From Candidatus Gastranaerophilales bacterium Zag_111 (GTDB lineage: Bacteria > Cyanobacteriota > Vampirovibrionia > Gastranaerophilales > Gastranaerophilaceae), in NCBI GenBank assembly GCA_001899395.1, contig MOYD01000060.1:84814-117111 (forward strand): a DNA stretch of 32,298 nt. The letters are read 5' to 3'. A model generated the notes under the pieces. The model saw nothing but the letters and a program-made list of their open reading frames with translations, was not told the DNA's origin and searched no databases. Shown here piece by piece: positions 31,913 through 32,298 of the stretch. A program made the translations under genes and the position numbers. Numbering within the stretch: position 1 is the stretch's first letter; each line of letters begins with the position of its first letter.

Positions 31913-32298
31913 TTATAATGATGTTGCAGAACCGTCTAACAAGTAGTCGTAGTGTCTGATATCATCATAGTTGTTTTGAACAGGTTCAACAGGAGCCAAT
32001 TGCGGCTGTTTTGGAGCCGGTTGAGGTACCGGTTGAGCCTTTGTTGAACGATTGCTTAGCAATGCGCCAAAATCAGGTTCTAATGTAAGTTCAAAGTGGA
32101 ATCTACCCATATGTCTATGTTGTTCATAAGCATTGTTAATCAACGGATAGCCCCAATATAAACGAGCACTCAAGTCACCCGGTAATTGAACCCTTAACCC
32201 CATACCGATTGAAGCCAGGAAGTAACTTCCGCCGTAGATATCTTCACCAACATACGGGAATACACCGGCAGTATCAGCAAATACCGCACCTTTGAGGT
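31913..32298 (-). CDS. Omp85/TpsB-family outer-membrane beta-barrel, C-terminal part
   Basis: The gene enters from the right edge; 127 residues are visible, with the frame open to the window end. The part has barrel-strand segments LKGAVFADTAGVFPYVGEDI, YFLASIGMGLRVQLPGDLSA, RLYWGYPLINN and GRFHFELTLEPDF, the last matching the final strand and beta-signal seen in BamA, TamA and TpsB (FhaC-like) proteins. The GLRVQLPGDLSARL pattern leans to TpsB-like members. After that strand there is an unusual tail of about 50 residues, rich in Pro and Gln (TKAQPVPQPAPKQPQLAPVE), ending DGSATSL. Omp85 barrels normally end at or near the last strand. Whether POTRA domains precede it is not visible. Confidence 0.75.
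   Translation of the reverse strand, partial: LKGAVFADTAGVFPYVGEDIYGGSYFLASIGMGLRVQLPGDLSARLYWGYPLINNAYEQHRHMGRFHFELTLEPDFGALLSNRSTKAQPVPQPAPKQPQLAPVEPVQNNYDDIRHYDYLLDGSATSL

Overview
The window looks like a chromosomal segment of a gut Melainabacteria / Gastranaerophilales-type bacterium (non-photosynthetic relatives of Cyanobacteria). This is inferred from low GC, several prepilins with the FTLAEVLITLG signature, small lineage-type proteins with an N-terminal F[TK]A tag, an Omp85-type outer-membrane protein and an AsmA-like protein (a diderm envelope), and a GSI-alpha-type glutamine synthetase. No phage, insertion sequence, CRISPR array or rRNA is seen.

Layout. 1-4.9 kb: 3' end of nadE, a TPR membrane protein, an AsmA-like protein and a SugE/Gdx-type exporter. 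4.9-8.4 kb: a prepilin whose reading frame is broken by an 11-base homopolymer, a large lineage-type protein, and an XRE regulator divergent from a second prepilin with paired palindromic operators between them. 8.4-10.5 kb: a RhuM-family protein, a CAU-anticodon tRNA and a calpain-like protein. 10.5-14.1 kb: a minus-strand operon of a regulator with four winged-helix domains, an octanoyl/lipoyl transferase, a divergent pilin-like protein and a sugar-phosphate nucleotidyltransferase. 14.2-18.9 kb: UmuC-type polymerase, two small membrane proteins, an orphan ABC permease and a phosphomannomutase/phosphoglucomutase. 18.9-25.4 kb: rpiB-rsfS, a tagged small membrane protein, mutS, a membrane-anchored unknown, ybaB-recR and a metzincin-type protease. 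25.4-32.3 kb: an extra 56-residue ORF, glnA, a GC-rich structured intergenic block, a 695-residue protein with flagellin-like architecture, bioD-bioA and the 3' end of an Omp85/TpsB-family gene.

Themes. (1) Surface appendages: three pilin-family genes, one apparently switched OFF by a poly-G tract, one under a dedicated operator, one lacking the usual signal. (2) Many genes (AsmA-like, sugE, rhuM-like, umuC-like, mutS, protease) have a -10-like element 6-8 nt before ATG and no Shine-Dalgarno, so they probably make leaderless mRNAs, while neighbours have strong Shine-Dalgarno sites. (3) Sugar-nucleotide synthesis: the nucleotidyltransferase and the mutase may serve the same surface glycan. (4) Genome maintenance: mutS, recR, ybaB and umuC lie within 11 kb. 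All functional calls are from reading motifs by eye; no database search was run.
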